64,000 bases of DNA, taken from positions 1 through 64,000 of the forward strand of contig JAEZHY010000267.1 in the NCBI GenBank assembly GCA_023416335.1, read 5' to 3'. Numbering within the stretch: position 1 is the first letter of the stretch; each line of letters begins with the position of its first letter. The notes beneath the pieces are model-generated. The model was not told the DNA's origin. It saw only the letters and a program-made list of their open reading frames with translations, and did not search any database. The translations under genes were made by a program, and so were the position numbers. The DNA comes from Pseudomonadota bacterium (GTDB lineage Bacteria > Desulfobacterota > Syntrophobacteria > Syntrophobacterales > Syntrophobacteraceae). Shown one piece after another: positions 1-8,847 of this stretch.

Positions 1-440
1 TCCCCATAGTCTTTGCGGTTGTCGAGCATGAAAAGAAGCAGCGTCCGTAGAGGCGCCATTCCGATGCCGCCGCCGATGAAAACGATGTTCTTGCCCTTCA
101 TTTTCTCGTAAGGAAAATGATTCCCGAGGGGGGCGCGCACGCCTATCTTGTCGCCCGCGGCAAGCCCGTGGAGCCTGGTAGTCACCTCTCCGGTCCGCAT
201 TACGCTGAACTGAAGATAGTCCATGCGGGTCGGGGGCGAATTGATAACGAAGGTGGATTCCCCCACTCCAAAAACTGAAAGCTGCCCTACCTGTCCGGGC
301 TGAAAGCTGAACGAATCCATCGCTTCCCTGTCGTCGAAACGCACCCGGAAGGTCTTGATGGTCGGCGTCTCCTGGACCGTCTCAAGGATCGTTGCCACTT
401 GCGGCAGGTAAGGGTTTATTGCAACACACGGCTCAGCCAT
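1..440 (-). CDS. flxA: FAD/NAD(P)-binding oxidoreductase subunit (FlxA-like), partial at the window edge
   Basis: The first 146 codons are visible; the gene runs off the left edge. The product begins with a ferredoxin-reductase-type FAD-binding beta-barrel (FQPGQVGQLSVFG, then the serine-containing FVINSPP) and enters a nucleotide-binding fold with IVFIGGGIGMAPLR at about residues 120-133. This is the pattern of flavin oxidoreductase subunits that feed NAD(P)H electrons to heterodisulfide reductase in HdrABC-FlxABCD systems. The ATG at 438-440 overlaps the stop codon of the preceding flxB-like gene by 8 bp, which indicates translational coupling. The family is seen directly; the role as NADH-oxidising subunit is inferred from the operon. 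Confidence 0.85.
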   Translation of the reverse strand, partial: MAEPCVAINPYLPQVATILETVQETPTIKTFRVRFDDREAMDSFSFQPGQVGQLSVFGVGESTFVINSPPTRMDYLQFSVMRTGEVTTRLHGLAAGDKIGVRAPLGNHFPYEKMKGKNIVFIGGGIGMAPLRTLLLFMLDNRKDYG

Positions 441-1548
441 TTGAAACCTCTTTGTTTTTATTCTTCGCGTGTTCGATCGCGTCGAGCACGATTTCCCGAA
501 TGTCCATGCTGACCGGGCAGCTCTTGATGCAGCGGCCGCAACCGACGCAGGCAATGAGACCCGAATGGAGCTTCGGATAGTAACTGAATTTGTGCCCTAC
601 CCTGTTTCTCAGCCGATGCGCTTTCGTGGGCCTTGGATTGTGGCCGCTCGCTTCCAGGCTGAACTGGTAGGACATGCAGTTATCCCAGGTCCTGAAGCGT
701 TTGCCGCTCAGTCCCGTGGCTTCATCGCTGATATTGAAACAATAGCAGGTCGGGCACAGGTAGGTGCACGCGCCGCAGCTGTGGCATTTCGCGGAGACCT
801 CTTCCCAGAACGGCATGTCGTCAAAAAGGGTGAGCAGGGCATCAGGAATTTTGCTTATATCCGGCGCCTTTTGCAGCTTTGACTTCACCCGTGCTTTTGC
901 CGTTTCCGCTTCTTTCGCCTTTTCTTTCCCGGAGGTCAGAAGCGAACTTTTGAGCAGGGCTTTGCCTCTTTCGCTCACGGCTTCCAGGACATAGCCTCCC
1001 TCAACCGCGGTTGCGAGCACGTCCGACCCCGTCGGGTCGGCAGGCCCCCCGCCCACCCAGTTGCAGAAGCAGGTATTGTCCACGTTCCTGCAGGTGAGCG
1101 TAACGAAAAGCGTATTGTCCCTCGCCGAAGCGTAATACGGATCGGGGAACTTCTTTCCCTTGTATACGCGGTCGAATATGGAGAATCCCCTCGCGCCGCA
1201 GGGTCTCGTCCCGAAAACCACTGTGGGTTCGGCCTGGACCTTCGGACTGAGATTCAACGAGAGCTTTTCCGGTTCGTCCGGATTTTTCGATTGCTCGAAT
1301 TGAAAGAGTTCCTGGCAGGAGGGAAGTATCACCCCTTTCGGGGAAACGGTAGCATCGAGCAGCAACACCGGGTCCGCTCCATCTTCGAACGGACGGAAAA
1401 CGATGCTTCCGCCTTCCTCCCTGGGAACAAGGACTTTCCGCTCCCGGCGTACCTCCGCGAGCCACTCCGATACTTTTTCCGCCTTCAGGAATACGATATT
1501 CTCCGTCTTCGGAGATTTTGCAGATTTTGCAGATTTTGCCTGGGCCAT
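433..1548 (-). CDS. flxB: 4Fe-4S dicluster subunit of an Hdr/Flx complex (FlxB-like; hydrogenase/sulfite reductase beta-subunit family)
   Basis: A 371-residue protein. The C-terminal third has two cysteine clusters of the ferredoxin dicluster type: CHSCGACTYLCPTCYC and CVGCGRCIKSCP. The middle part has additional cysteines (CGARG and the TCRNVDNTCFC region) typical of HyhB/AsrA-type electron-transfer subunits. It should relay electrons between the flavin subunit and the MvhD/Hdr modules in the cytoplasm. The start (1546-1548) overlaps the upstream stop by one base (TAATG). Oddly, the N-terminus has an Ala-Lys-Ser repeat encoded by three perfect 9-bp tandem units (1513-1539). The symbol follows the Desulfovibrio Flx naming and is my assignment by similarity of layout. 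Confidence 0.75.
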   Translation of the reverse strand: MAQAKSAKSAKSPKTENIVFLKAEKVSEWLAEVRRERKVLVPREEGGSIVFRPFEDGADPVLLLDATVSPKGVILPSCQELFQFEQSKNPDEPEKLSLNLSPKVQAEPTVVFGTRPCGARGFSIFDRVYKGKKFPDPYYASARDNTLFVTLTCRNVDNTCFCNWVGGGPADPTGSDVLATAVEGGYVLEAVSERGKALLKSSLLTSGKEKAKEAETAKARVKSKLQKAPDISKIPDALLTLFDDMPFWEEVSAKCHSCGACTYLCPTCYCFNISDEATGLSGKRFRTWDNCMSYQFSLEASGHNPRPTKAHRLRNRVGHKFSYYPKLHSGLIACVGCGRCIKSCPVSMDIREIVLDAIEHAKNKNKEVSNG

Positions 1549-3017
1549 TACAACGCCCCCTCATGTATATTTTTCTCCTCCGCCTGGAAAGCCAGAAGAG
1601 GAGGAACGGCTTCAGGATCTGTCCCAGCCTGGTACTCGAAAAGTTCCCAAATCACCCGGTTCATCTGCTGCTTGAGAGCCAGCACCGGAATATCCATTGG
1701 GCACGCCCTTTGGCATTCGCCGCACTCGGTGCATCTGCCGGACAGGTGCACGGAATGAACGACCTGGAACATGAGCTTCTCGGTAACCGTATCCTCCTGG
1801 CTGATCCAGTGAGGGTCGCGGCTCTGGGCGATGCAGTGGTCGCGGCAGACACAGAGTGGACAGGCATTGCGGCAGGCATGGCAGCGTATGCAGCGCTGCA
1901 TGTGGTACCGCCAGAACGCCATCCGCTCGGGAAGGCTCATCTTCTCGAGTGCTGCGAGCAGAGCAGGTCCATCCTTGATGGAACCCGCAGGAGTCTTTTT
2001 CTCTCCCACGAAATGGTCGGCGAGCACGCCGTTGGGGAATTTACAGGTCAGGCACTTGTCCGCGACGACATCCGCCATCGGGAAGGAGTATTCTTTCCCG
2101 TCGACGGTAACGTTCAGGGAATTCCCCTCGACTTCCACCCGTTCGACACGGCCGATGCCGGCGCCTTCTTTTTCAAGGGCTGCCCGGACCTTCGCAAGGT
2201 CGGCCACGCCGGAGCACGGCATACCGAAAACGACGACCTTGTCGCGGTCGATCAGTTTTTCCTGGAGCAGTTCGACAACCGAACGGCTGTCGCAACCCTT
2301 GACCACCACTCCGACTTTCTTGCCTTTCAAGGACGGCAGGTAGGAAGCCGGGTTGTGGGTATTTAGCGGCCCCCAGACGAGCTTATCGACGTCCGCGGGC
2401 GAGCGCATGAAAAGAGGCGTATTGTGAAGAGGATCGAAGCCCTGCTTCCACCCGATCACCACATCGAGGCCGGACATTTCCGCCTTGATGCGCTCCTTGA
2501 GTTCCTCGAGCTGCCGCGCGCTTTCTTCGCCCGCAAGAGCAACAAGTTCGCCCGCCGCGGCCTGTTCGAATTCCGCAAAAACAGCAGGAAGATCGACGTC
2601 CTCGATGCGCGGTGCCGGACCGAGCTTATGAATCCGCTCGGTAAAGCTGCTCACGACCTTCTGCCACCGCTGTCCCTCGGAAGCCGATACCCACGTGTAT
2701 TCGAAGCGGTCCGAATCGATCCCGAGCACCGGGAGGAATCTTTTCAGTACTTCGAGGCGCCTTCTGGCGTAGAAATTACCCTGCGAATAATGGCAATCCC
2801 TGGGATGACAGCCGGAAACCAGCACGCCGTCCGCTCCGTTCAATAACGCCTTCGCTACAAAAAGCGGATCGATCCGGCCGGAACACGGGACGCGAATGAT
2901 GCGCAGGTCGGTAGGCTGGGCAAACCGGCCCACTCCCGCGGTATCCGCCCCGCCGTAAGAACACCAGTTGCACAGGAAACCGACGATCCGCAGTTCTTTT
3001 CCATTTAGAACCGACAT
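1548..3017 (-). CDS. Fused MvhD/FlxD - FlxC-type iron-sulfur protein
   Basis: A 489-residue protein with two modules. Residues 1-130 are an MvhD/FrhD-type delta subunit: FLCNWCSYGGAD near the start, then VPCSGRID and GCHPRDCHY, giving the cysteines of its Fe-S site. Residues ~190-489 are an FrhB/FlxC-like domain (KGCDSRSVVELLQEKLI, FGMPCSG), ending in two 4Fe-4S motifs, CIRCHACRNACPLCVC and CTECGECQRACP. In most organisms these are separate genes, so one chain would join the electron-entry module to HdrA. The ATG at 3015-3017 overlaps the hdrA stop by 13 bp. Domain identities are seen; the physical coupling role is inferred. Confidence 0.8.
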   Translation of the reverse strand: MSVLNGKELRIVGFLCNWCSYGGADTAGVGRFAQPTDLRIIRVPCSGRIDPLFVAKALLNGADGVLVSGCHPRDCHYSQGNFYARRRLEVLKRFLPVLGIDSDRFEYTWVSASEGQRWQKVVSSFTERIHKLGPAPRIEDVDLPAVFAEFEQAAAGELVALAGEESARQLEELKERIKAEMSGLDVVIGWKQGFDPLHNTPLFMRSPADVDKLVWGPLNTHNPASYLPSLKGKKVGVVVKGCDSRSVVELLQEKLIDRDKVVVFGMPCSGVADLAKVRAALEKEGAGIGRVERVEVEGNSLNVTVDGKEYSFPMADVVADKCLTCKFPNGVLADHFVGEKKTPAGSIKDGPALLAALEKMSLPERMAFWRYHMQRCIRCHACRNACPLCVCRDHCIAQSRDPHWISQEDTVTEKLMFQVVHSVHLSGRCTECGECQRACPMDIPVLALKQQMNRVIWELFEYQAGTDPEAVPPLLAFQAEEKNIHEGAL

Positions 3018-4963
3018 AAGCTGTTGACCTCCGCAAGGATTTGATTATCGGTAAAATGCGAGAGCTGAATGGCTCCCTGCGGACAGGTCGACGTGCAGAT
3101 GCCGCAACCCTGGCAGACGGTCTCGATGACTTCCGCCTTGGTCTCGCCGCGAATCTGGACTTCCTTGATCGCGCCAAATGGGCAGGTCATCATACATTTT
3201 CCGCAGCCGACGCATCGTTTGATTTCGACGCGGGAAATCTGCGGATCACTTTCCAGTTTGCCCTTGGAGAAAAGACCGATAACCTTTGCAGCCGCCGCAC
3301 TCCCCTGGGCAACCGAGGATGGAATGTCCTTCGGACCTTGGCAGGAACCGGCGAGATATACTCCAGCCGTGTTCGTTTCTACCGGTCGGAGTTTTGGATG
3401 GCTTTCCATGAAAAAGCCGTATTTGTCGTAGGAGATGCGAAGTCTTTCCGCGAGGGTCGGGGCTCCGGCTGCGGCTTCGACTCCGGCCGCCAGAACAACG
3501 AGGTCCGCCTCGATTTCGACTTCCGTACCCAGAAGCGTGTCCGCTCCGCGAACCACGTACTTCTTGCCCTGCGGATAAACCATGGCAACGCGGCCCCGCA
3601 CGTAATGGGCGCCGTATTCCTCGATCGCGCGCCGGGTGAACTCGTCATAGAGTTTTCCGGGTGCACGGATATCCATGTAGAATACGTATATCTCGGAATC
3701 GGGAATGTGATCCTTCGTCAATATGGCCTGTTTCGCCGTGTACATACAGCAGAAGCCGGAACAGTACGGACGGTCGAGCGACTTGTCGCGGGACCCGACG
3801 CACTGAACGAAAACGACGGTCTTTGGCTCCATTCCGTCGGAGGGCCTCTTCACATGCCCGCCGGTCGGCCCTGAAGCAGAGAGCAGCCGCTCGTACTGCA
3901 GAGAAGTGATGACGTCAGGGTAGCGCCCCCCACCGTATTCGCCGCACTTTGAGATATCGAAAAGATCGTAGCCGGTTGCGGCGACGATCGCGCCGACGTT
4001 TTCGGTAACGATTTCATCGGTCATTTCGTAATCGATCGCACCGGACGGACAGACCTTTGCACATACGCCGCACTTGCCCTTCTTGAAATGCCGGCAGGTG
4101 CCCGCGTCGATAACAGCTTTTTTCGGAATGGCCTGGGGAAAGGGAATATTGATGGAAGTGGTGAGGCCTATGCGTTCGTTAAAGCGATCCCGGTTTTTCT
4201 TATTGGGGCACTTTTCCGCGCAAATGCCGCAGCCAGTGCACTTGCTCCAGTCAACGTAGGTGGCTTTCTTCCTTACCTCGACCTGGAAGTTCCCGACATA
4301 CCCGCTGACCTGTTCCACCTCGGAGCATGCCAGGAGTTTGATATTGGGGTGCTGCGCCACATCGACCATTTTGGGGCCGAGAATACAACTCGAACAGTCT
4401 ACGGTCGGGAAGGTCTTGTCCAGTTTGGCCATTTTGCCGCCGATGGTGGATTCGCGTTCCACAAGGACGACTTCCATCCCCGCTTCCGCGCAGTCCAGGG
4501 CTGCCTGGATTCCGGCCACGCCGCCGCCGATTATCATGACGCGCTTGTTTATTTCGAACTGTCTGGAGAACAGAGGAGCGTTACGCCGCAGCTTGGAAAC
4601 AGCCATCCGAACGAGTTCCGTGGCCTTGTTCGTATTGGCTTCGCGGTCTTTGCCGATCCAGGAGACGTGCTCGCGGATATTGGCCATTTCGAAAAGATAC
4701 TTGTTGAGCCCGGCCCGTTCCACCGCACGCCGAAAAGTGGTTTCATGCATGCGCGGCGAACACGAGGCCACGACAATCCCGGTCAGGTTCTTCTCCCGGA
4801 TTGCCTGGATGATAGCGTCCTGCCCCGGTTCCGAGCAGGCATACATGGTATCGGTCGCCCAAACCACCTCGGGAAAGAGAAGAGCATTTCGGGCCACGGC
4901 GGCCGTATCCACCGTACCCTCTATATTGCTGCCGCAATGGCAGACGAAAACACCGATTCGCAT
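3005..4963 (-). CDS. hdrA: Heterodisulfide reductase subunit A (HdrA), flavin bifurcation subunit
   Basis: 652 residues, the full length of the short HdrA class. Order: N-terminal CHCGSNI segment (~8-14), FAD-binding GGGVAG (~146-151) with the following GGKMAKLDKTFP and DCSSC (~189-193), ferredoxin motifs CTGCGICAEKCP (~242-253) and CGVCAKVCP, and two C-terminal clusters CVGCGKCMMTCP and CQGCGICTSTCP. In bifurcating HdrABC the HdrA flavin splits electron pairs between ferredoxin and HdrB. Positions that carry selenocysteine in some methanogen HdrA proteins are ordinary Cys codons here (YCSGFCC). It follows hdrB after 38 bp. Confidence 0.95.
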   Translation of the reverse strand: MRIGVFVCHCGSNIEGTVDTAAVARNALLFPEVVWATDTMYACSEPGQDAIIQAIREKNLTGIVVASCSPRMHETTFRRAVERAGLNKYLFEMANIREHVSWIGKDREANTNKATELVRMAVSKLRRNAPLFSRQFEINKRVMIIGGGVAGIQAALDCAEAGMEVVLVERESTIGGKMAKLDKTFPTVDCSSCILGPKMVDVAQHPNIKLLACSEVEQVSGYVGNFQVEVRKKATYVDWSKCTGCGICAEKCPNKKNRDRFNERIGLTTSINIPFPQAIPKKAVIDAGTCRHFKKGKCGVCAKVCPSGAIDYEMTDEIVTENVGAIVAATGYDLFDISKCGEYGGGRYPDVITSLQYERLLSASGPTGGHVKRPSDGMEPKTVVFVQCVGSRDKSLDRPYCSGFCCMYTAKQAILTKDHIPDSEIYVFYMDIRAPGKLYDEFTRRAIEEYGAHYVRGRVAMVYPQGKKYVVRGADTLLGTEVEIEADLVVLAAGVEAAAGAPTLAERLRISYDKYGFFMESHPKLRPVETNTAGVYLAGSCQGPKDIPSSVAQGSAAAAKVIGLFSKGKLESDPQISRVEIKRCVGCGKCMMTCPFGAIKEVQIRGETKAEVIETVCQGCGICTSTCPQGAIQLSHFTDNQILAEVNSLCRF

Positions 4964-5001
4964 TTCTTACAATCCTCAAATTACTCGATTTGCTATCTTG
5001 T

Positions 5002-5883
5002 TCAACTGGCGGCTTCAAGCACCCGGGAAAGAATGAACCTGGGATTGACGCACAGCTTGTCCAGGCCGAGTTCTTTCTCGGCGAGTTGCATCGCGAATCC
5101 CATTACCTGGGTGAAGTACATGACCGGCATGCGGAAGTTTATGCCGGCAGCTTTGCTCAGCTGATCCTGGCGCAGGTCCAGGTTCATCTGGCACATGGGG
5201 CAGGCAACGACAACAGCCTCGGCACCCGCGTCCCTTGCGCAGGTGAGAAGCTTTCCAGACAGGCGGGTAACGATATCCTTGCGCGGAACGCCATAGGAAG
5301 CGCCGCAGCATTCGGTCTTGAGCGGAAACGGCACGACATCGGCTCCCAGGGCCGTCAGGATCTGATCCATGGCGGTCGGGTTCTCGGGGTCATCGAACTC
5401 CATGATATCGGATGGTCGGTTCATTATGCATCCGTAGTAGGGCGCCAGCCGAAGGCCGTTAAGGGGCTGACGGACCGAGGCGGATATCTTTTCGACACCG
5501 ACCTGCTCGACCATGGCCTGGAGTACCGACATGGATTTCACCGATCCCTGGTAGGGACGATCGAGAAGCCCGTTCACTTTCCGGCGAAAATCCTTCCGCT
5601 TCATCCGGTGAGCCGAAGTTTTCAGGTTCGTCAGGCAGCTTGGACACGGGGTAAGAGTCGTATCCAGGCCCATCTGTTCGACGAGTTCGAGGTTCCTCGC
5701 CGCCAGCGCGGCGGAAAGGGAATGATCGAGAGTGTGAGCCGGACTGGACCCGCAGCAGCTCCAGTCGGGAATGTCCACGAGGTCGAGACCGAGCGCGGCG
5801 CAGACGGCCCTGGTGGAACTGTCGTATTCCCTGGAGGTCCCCAGACCCGAACAGCCGGGATAATATGCGAAAGAATAGCTCAT
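5002..5883 (-). CDS. hdrB: Heterodisulfide reductase subunit B (HdrB)
   Basis: 293 residues with the two CCG domains that hold the non-cubane 4Fe-4S clusters at the disulfide-reducing site. The first has YYPGCSG, DWSCCGSSP and CPSCL; the second has YYGCIMNRP, TECCGASYG and ACPMCQ. It is the catalytic subunit for reduction of a disulfide partner; in sulfate reducers the physiological disulfide is unknown, and DsrC (gene at 12180) is a reasonable candidate. The ATG at 5881-5883 overlaps the hdrC stop in an ATGA arrangement. Cytoplasmic, with no membrane segment. Confidence 0.95.
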   Translation of the reverse strand: MSYSFAYYPGCSGLGTSREYDSSTRAVCAALGLDLVDIPDWSCCGSSPAHTLDHSLSAALAARNLELVEQMGLDTTLTPCPSCLTNLKTSAHRMKRKDFRRKVNGLLDRPYQGSVKSMSVLQAMVEQVGVEKISASVRQPLNGLRLAPYYGCIMNRPSDIMEFDDPENPTAMDQILTALGADVVPFPLKTECCGASYGVPRKDIVTRLSGKLLTCARDAGAEAVVVACPMCQMNLDLRQDQLSKAAGINFRMPVMYFTQVMGFAMQLAEKELGLDKLCVNPRFILSRVLEAAS

Positions 5884-6440
5884 TGTCCGTTCCTCCTGTT
5901 GAATCTTTCGAAGATCCGGGCCACTTCCGCCTTGCCCTGGACTTTGTGGGGCTTGAGCGAAAGTTTGCCCTTGGGAGCGATACGCGGACCGAGGTCCATG
6001 TCTGTCCAGATTTTTCCGGTCTTGGCTATATAGCCGGCGAGAACACCGGTTTCAAAAAGCCGACCGTGAGCTTTGACGGAATCGAGGAAGGTGTCCCAGA
6101 ACTTTTTCACTTCGCCAATGCCGACGCGACCCTCGCGGCGTGCCATGTGTCTGAGCACGTCCATGACCCTTGCCACATCGATGTTGTTGGGGCATCGAGT
6201 TGTGCATGATTCGCAGGTGGCACAAAGCCAAATGGACTTGCAGGCAAGCACGGTGTCTCTCTGCCCGGCCTGCACCAGCCGCATGATCTGGTTTACCGGA
6301 AAATCGTAGGCGAAAGTATAGGGGCAACCGGCCGTGCAGTTGCCGCACTGGTAGCACAGGCTGATCTTCTGCTCGGACTGTTCCTCCACCATGCGGACGA
6401 AATTCGCGTCGAACTGGCTCGATAGATTGATGGTATTCAT
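5880..6440 (-). CDS. hdrC: Heterodisulfide reductase subunit C (HdrC)
   Basis: 186 residues with two classical 4Fe-4S motifs: CYQCGNCTAGCP (Cys 29, 32, 35, 39) and CATCESCTTRCP (Cys 73, 76, 79, 83). It is an all-alpha ferredoxin subunit that passes electrons from HdrA to HdrB. It is the first gene of the minus-strand operon hdrCBA-mvhD/flxC-flxB-flxA, so the operon promoter should lie in the 730-bp gap to its right, divergent from the sigma-54 activator gene. Soluble type: no cytochrome b or HdrDE-like fusion is seen. Confidence 0.93.
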   Translation of the reverse strand: MNTINLSSQFDANFVRMVEEQSEQKISLCYQCGNCTAGCPYTFAYDFPVNQIMRLVQAGQRDTVLACKSIWLCATCESCTTRCPNNIDVARVMDVLRHMARREGRVGIGEVKKFWDTFLDSVKAHGRLFETGVLAGYIAKTGKIWTDMDLGPRIAPKGKLSLKPHKVQGKAEVARIFERFNRRNGQ

Positions 6441-7170
6441 GATACTCTACCCAAATCTCCTTTTAGGGTGTTCCTGTTAACTTCGGCTATGCACAAGTAT
6501 ACAGGACCCATTCATATAAAAACAGTAGGGTTAGAGAGATATTTTCGTCGGCATAATACTCTTAACCGCTTTCGGCCTGCATCCAAAATCTTGATTTGTG
6601 CAATGATTCTTTTGACCTGCCGCATTTTCGCGAATTTGAGGCGGGGAAACGGGTGCGGGATGAATTTGAAAAGAATTTGTGCGTTTTCAGGTTAACCAAA
6701 TTTTTGGTTTGTGCAAATCTTCTTTTGGCCCGATTCCGACCGCTCGATATCCGCAAAAAGCGGTTCCGCTCCGGGTTACTCCGGAGGGTAATCGCACATT
6801 TCCGCCGAAATTATGCTAAGCGGCTTGTGCAAGGCCATTTTCCCGCGAGAGCGTTTTTTGCCCATTCGGGTTTGCAATGTTTTCACAATTTAACCTCCGG
6901 AATAACGAAACCGAACCGAAACAGACCGTAAAGGAAGTTGAAATTAAGCACTGTGAACCTGAAATGCACGAGGAAGAATCATGCGAGGGTATTTGTCGCA
7001 TAAAAATCAGTGAATGATCCTGTCTTTTCTCTAACCCTGAGATGGGAACAAATTTTACCCGGATTTCCAATCAGGGTGCATTTCGTTTCCTTGAAAATAT
7101 CGCATTGACTATAATATCAACTCAATAGTTCCGGGATTATTCAGCCTCCCCGGCAGCTCATATGGACTGA
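6441..7170. promoter_or_regulatory. Long divergent regulatory region with three regularly spaced TTGTGCAA sites
   Basis: No convincing gene lies in these 730 bases between hdrC (minus) and the sigma-54 activator (plus). The near-palindromic octamer TTGTGCAA occurs at 6596-6603, 6709-6716 and 6825-6832, i.e. with steps of 113 and 116 bp. The first two are embedded in a longer degenerate direct repeat (6582-6619 against 6695-6732, 29 of 38 positions equal by eye). Related single-mismatch sites are at 6677 (plus) and 6491 (minus). A perfect TATAAT at 7110-7115 lies about 55 bp before the activator start, with no good -35. Binding-site function is inferred. Confidence 0.45.
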
Positions 7171-8550
7171 ATGGAAATGACGATGCATAAGAAGTCAAAC
7201 GCGCGGGAATCTACTCTGTCACCCCAAACCGAAATTATCCTGAACAGCATTGCGGACGGGGTTTTCACAGTTGACCCTGAATGGAGGATCACGTTCTTCA
7301 ATGATGCTGCGCAAGAGATTACGGGGGTCTCTTCTTCCGAAGCCATCGGACGTCCCTGTTGCGAGGTCTTCCGGGCCAACATCTGTGAATCGACCTGCGC
7401 CTTGAAATCCACAATGGAAACGAAAAGAGCCATAATCAACAAACCCGTCGTGATCCTTCGGGCGGACGGCAAGGAAATCCCTATAAGTGTCAGCACGGCT
7501 TTGCTCAAGGACAAATCGGGCAGGATCATCGGCGGGGTGGAGACATTTCGCGACCTGAGCCTCGTGGAAACACTGCGAAAGGAAATCGAACGCCAATATC
7601 GTTTCCAGGATATTATCTCCAAGTCCCGCGTGATGAAGCAGATCTTTTCGATCCTCCCAGAGGTGGCTCAAAGTGAAAGCACGGTGCTGATCCAGGGAGA
7701 AAGCGGAACGGGGAAGGAACTCCTTAGCCGCGCCGTTCACAGCCTGAGCCCGAGAGCAAAAAGGCCGTTTGTTGCTGTAAACTGCGGTGCGCTTCCCGAT
7801 ACGCTGCTGGAATCCGAGCTTTTCGGCCATGTCGCAGGGGCATTCACGGACGCAAAGCACAGCCGGGCCGGACGGTTCGCTCTCGCTGAAGGAGGGACCT
7901 TATTCCTCGATGAAATCGGAGACATTTCTCCGGCATTCCAGGTCCGCCTGCTGAGGGTCCTCGAGGAGCATGCCTATGAACCGCTTGGGTCTTCGAAGAG
8001 CGTAAGAACAAACGTAAGAATCATTACCGCAACCAATAAGGACCTATCTCAGCTGGTCCTGGAGGGTTCCTTTCGGAAGGACCTCTATTATCGAATAAAC
8101 GTGGTGAAGCTGGAGTTGCCTCCTCTCGCCCGACGCAAAGAAGATATTCCCCTTCTTTCCGAACACTTCATCGAACGCCTGAACAAACTCAAAAACAAGA
8201 ACATTGCCGGATTGACTCCGGAAGCCATGGCAATATTTATGCGCCATAATTGGCCCGGGAACATCCGGGAACTGGAAAATGTAATAGAGTACGCATTTAT
8301 CCTCTGCCGCGACGGGCTTATTCAACCCAAATGCCTGCCCGACTATCTCAGCCTAAATGGATCAAAAATTCCTGATTTTGCGGGATCCAGCCTCATCGAT
8401 GCAGAAAAGCGCACGATAATCAAGGCGCTTGACCGCAACGGTTGGCGCCGGATGGCAACCGCCCGCGAACTCGGGATAGATAAGAACACCCTGAGGCGCA
8501 AGGTGATCAGGCTGAACATTCGCGAACAAGGCGAATCCGAAGATAGATAA
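7171..8550 (+). CDS. Sigma-54-dependent transcriptional activator with an N-terminal PAS domain
   Basis: 459 residues. PAS domain at ~20-135, with a cysteine group at ~63-77 (the CC of GRPCC, then two more within CESTC). The AAA+ module has Walker A GESGTGKE (176-183), the sigma-54 contact loop GAFTDA (223-228) and LFLDEIG. A C-terminal Fis-type helix-turn-helix ends in LGIDKNTLRRK. It is an enhancer-binding protein that should activate sigma-54 promoters of the adjacent NifX/MinD genes and perhaps the divergent hdr operon, as in Desulfovibrio ORP clusters. ATGs at 7171, 7177 and 7183 are all possible; none has a strong ribosome site. The PAS cysteines suggest redox or Fe-S sensing (inference). 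Confidence 0.9.
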   Translation: MEMTMHKKSNARESTLSPQTEIILNSIADGVFTVDPEWRITFFNDAAQEITGVSSSEAIGRPCCEVFRANICESTCALKSTMETKRAIINKPVVILRADGKEIPISVSTALLKDKSGRIIGGVETFRDLSLVETLRKEIERQYRFQDIISKSRVMKQIFSILPEVAQSESTVLIQGESGTGKELLSRAVHSLSPRAKRPFVAVNCGALPDTLLESELFGHVAGAFTDAKHSRAGRFALAEGGTLFLDEIGDISPAFQVRLLRVLEEHAYEPLGSSKSVRTNVRIITATNKDLSQLVLEGSFRKDLYYRINVVKLELPPLARRKEDIPLLSEHFIERLNKLKNKNIAGLTPEAMAIFMRHNWPGNIRELENVIEYAFILCRDGLIQPKCLPDYLSLNGSKIPDFAGSSLIDAEKRTIIKALDRNGWRRMATARELGIDKNTLRRKVIRLNIREQGESEDR

Positions 8551-8778
8551 GAACCGCTCTCCTCCAACCCTCCTCGGTTTTCTTTTCCCGGACCTGTTCT
8601 TCAAGCAGGTTCAAACTCACCACCGTCTTCGATATTGATTTGTTTTCCTCGGAGTTCCTGCCTGGGAACAATTTGCATCCCATTCCGCGCCTAGAGGGAA
8701 CAATCAGTTCCCATTCCATCGTGGTTCCTTCTTCGACGACAAGGCAGGATCCAGTCCCCATCCCGGTTATCCTCCAAA

Positions 8779-8793
8779 TGGCCCGTTTCTTGA
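8779..8793 (+). promoter_or_regulatory. Candidate sigma-54 (-24/-12) promoter, imperfect
   Basis: The bases TGGCCCGTTTCTTGA match the sigma-54 consensus TGGCACG-N4-TTGC except for A in place of the usual C of the -12 GC and one change in the -24 box. It sits 54 bp before the start of the NifX-type gene at 8848, a normal distance, and downstream of a sigma-54 activator gene. The missing -12 C lowers confidence. Confidence 0.3.
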
Positions 8794-8847
8794 TTAACTC
8801 CTTTCCTGAGTGCGATCCGACCCTGAGAAGAAAGGATAAGGAGGACC

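Noticed and set aside
6596..6931. 111-codon frame in the hdr/activator divergent gap
   Set aside because: Composition is Arg/Phe-rich and unlike the neighbours, it lacks a ribosome site, and it spans the TTGTGCAA repeats; the region is better read as regulatory.
8725..8738. A TGG...TTGC-like motif in the gap after the activator gene (region 8667-8681) as sigma-54 promoter
   Set aside because: The GG to GC spacing is 9 rather than the required 10 bases; the site at 8779-8793 has correct spacing, though an imperfect -12.
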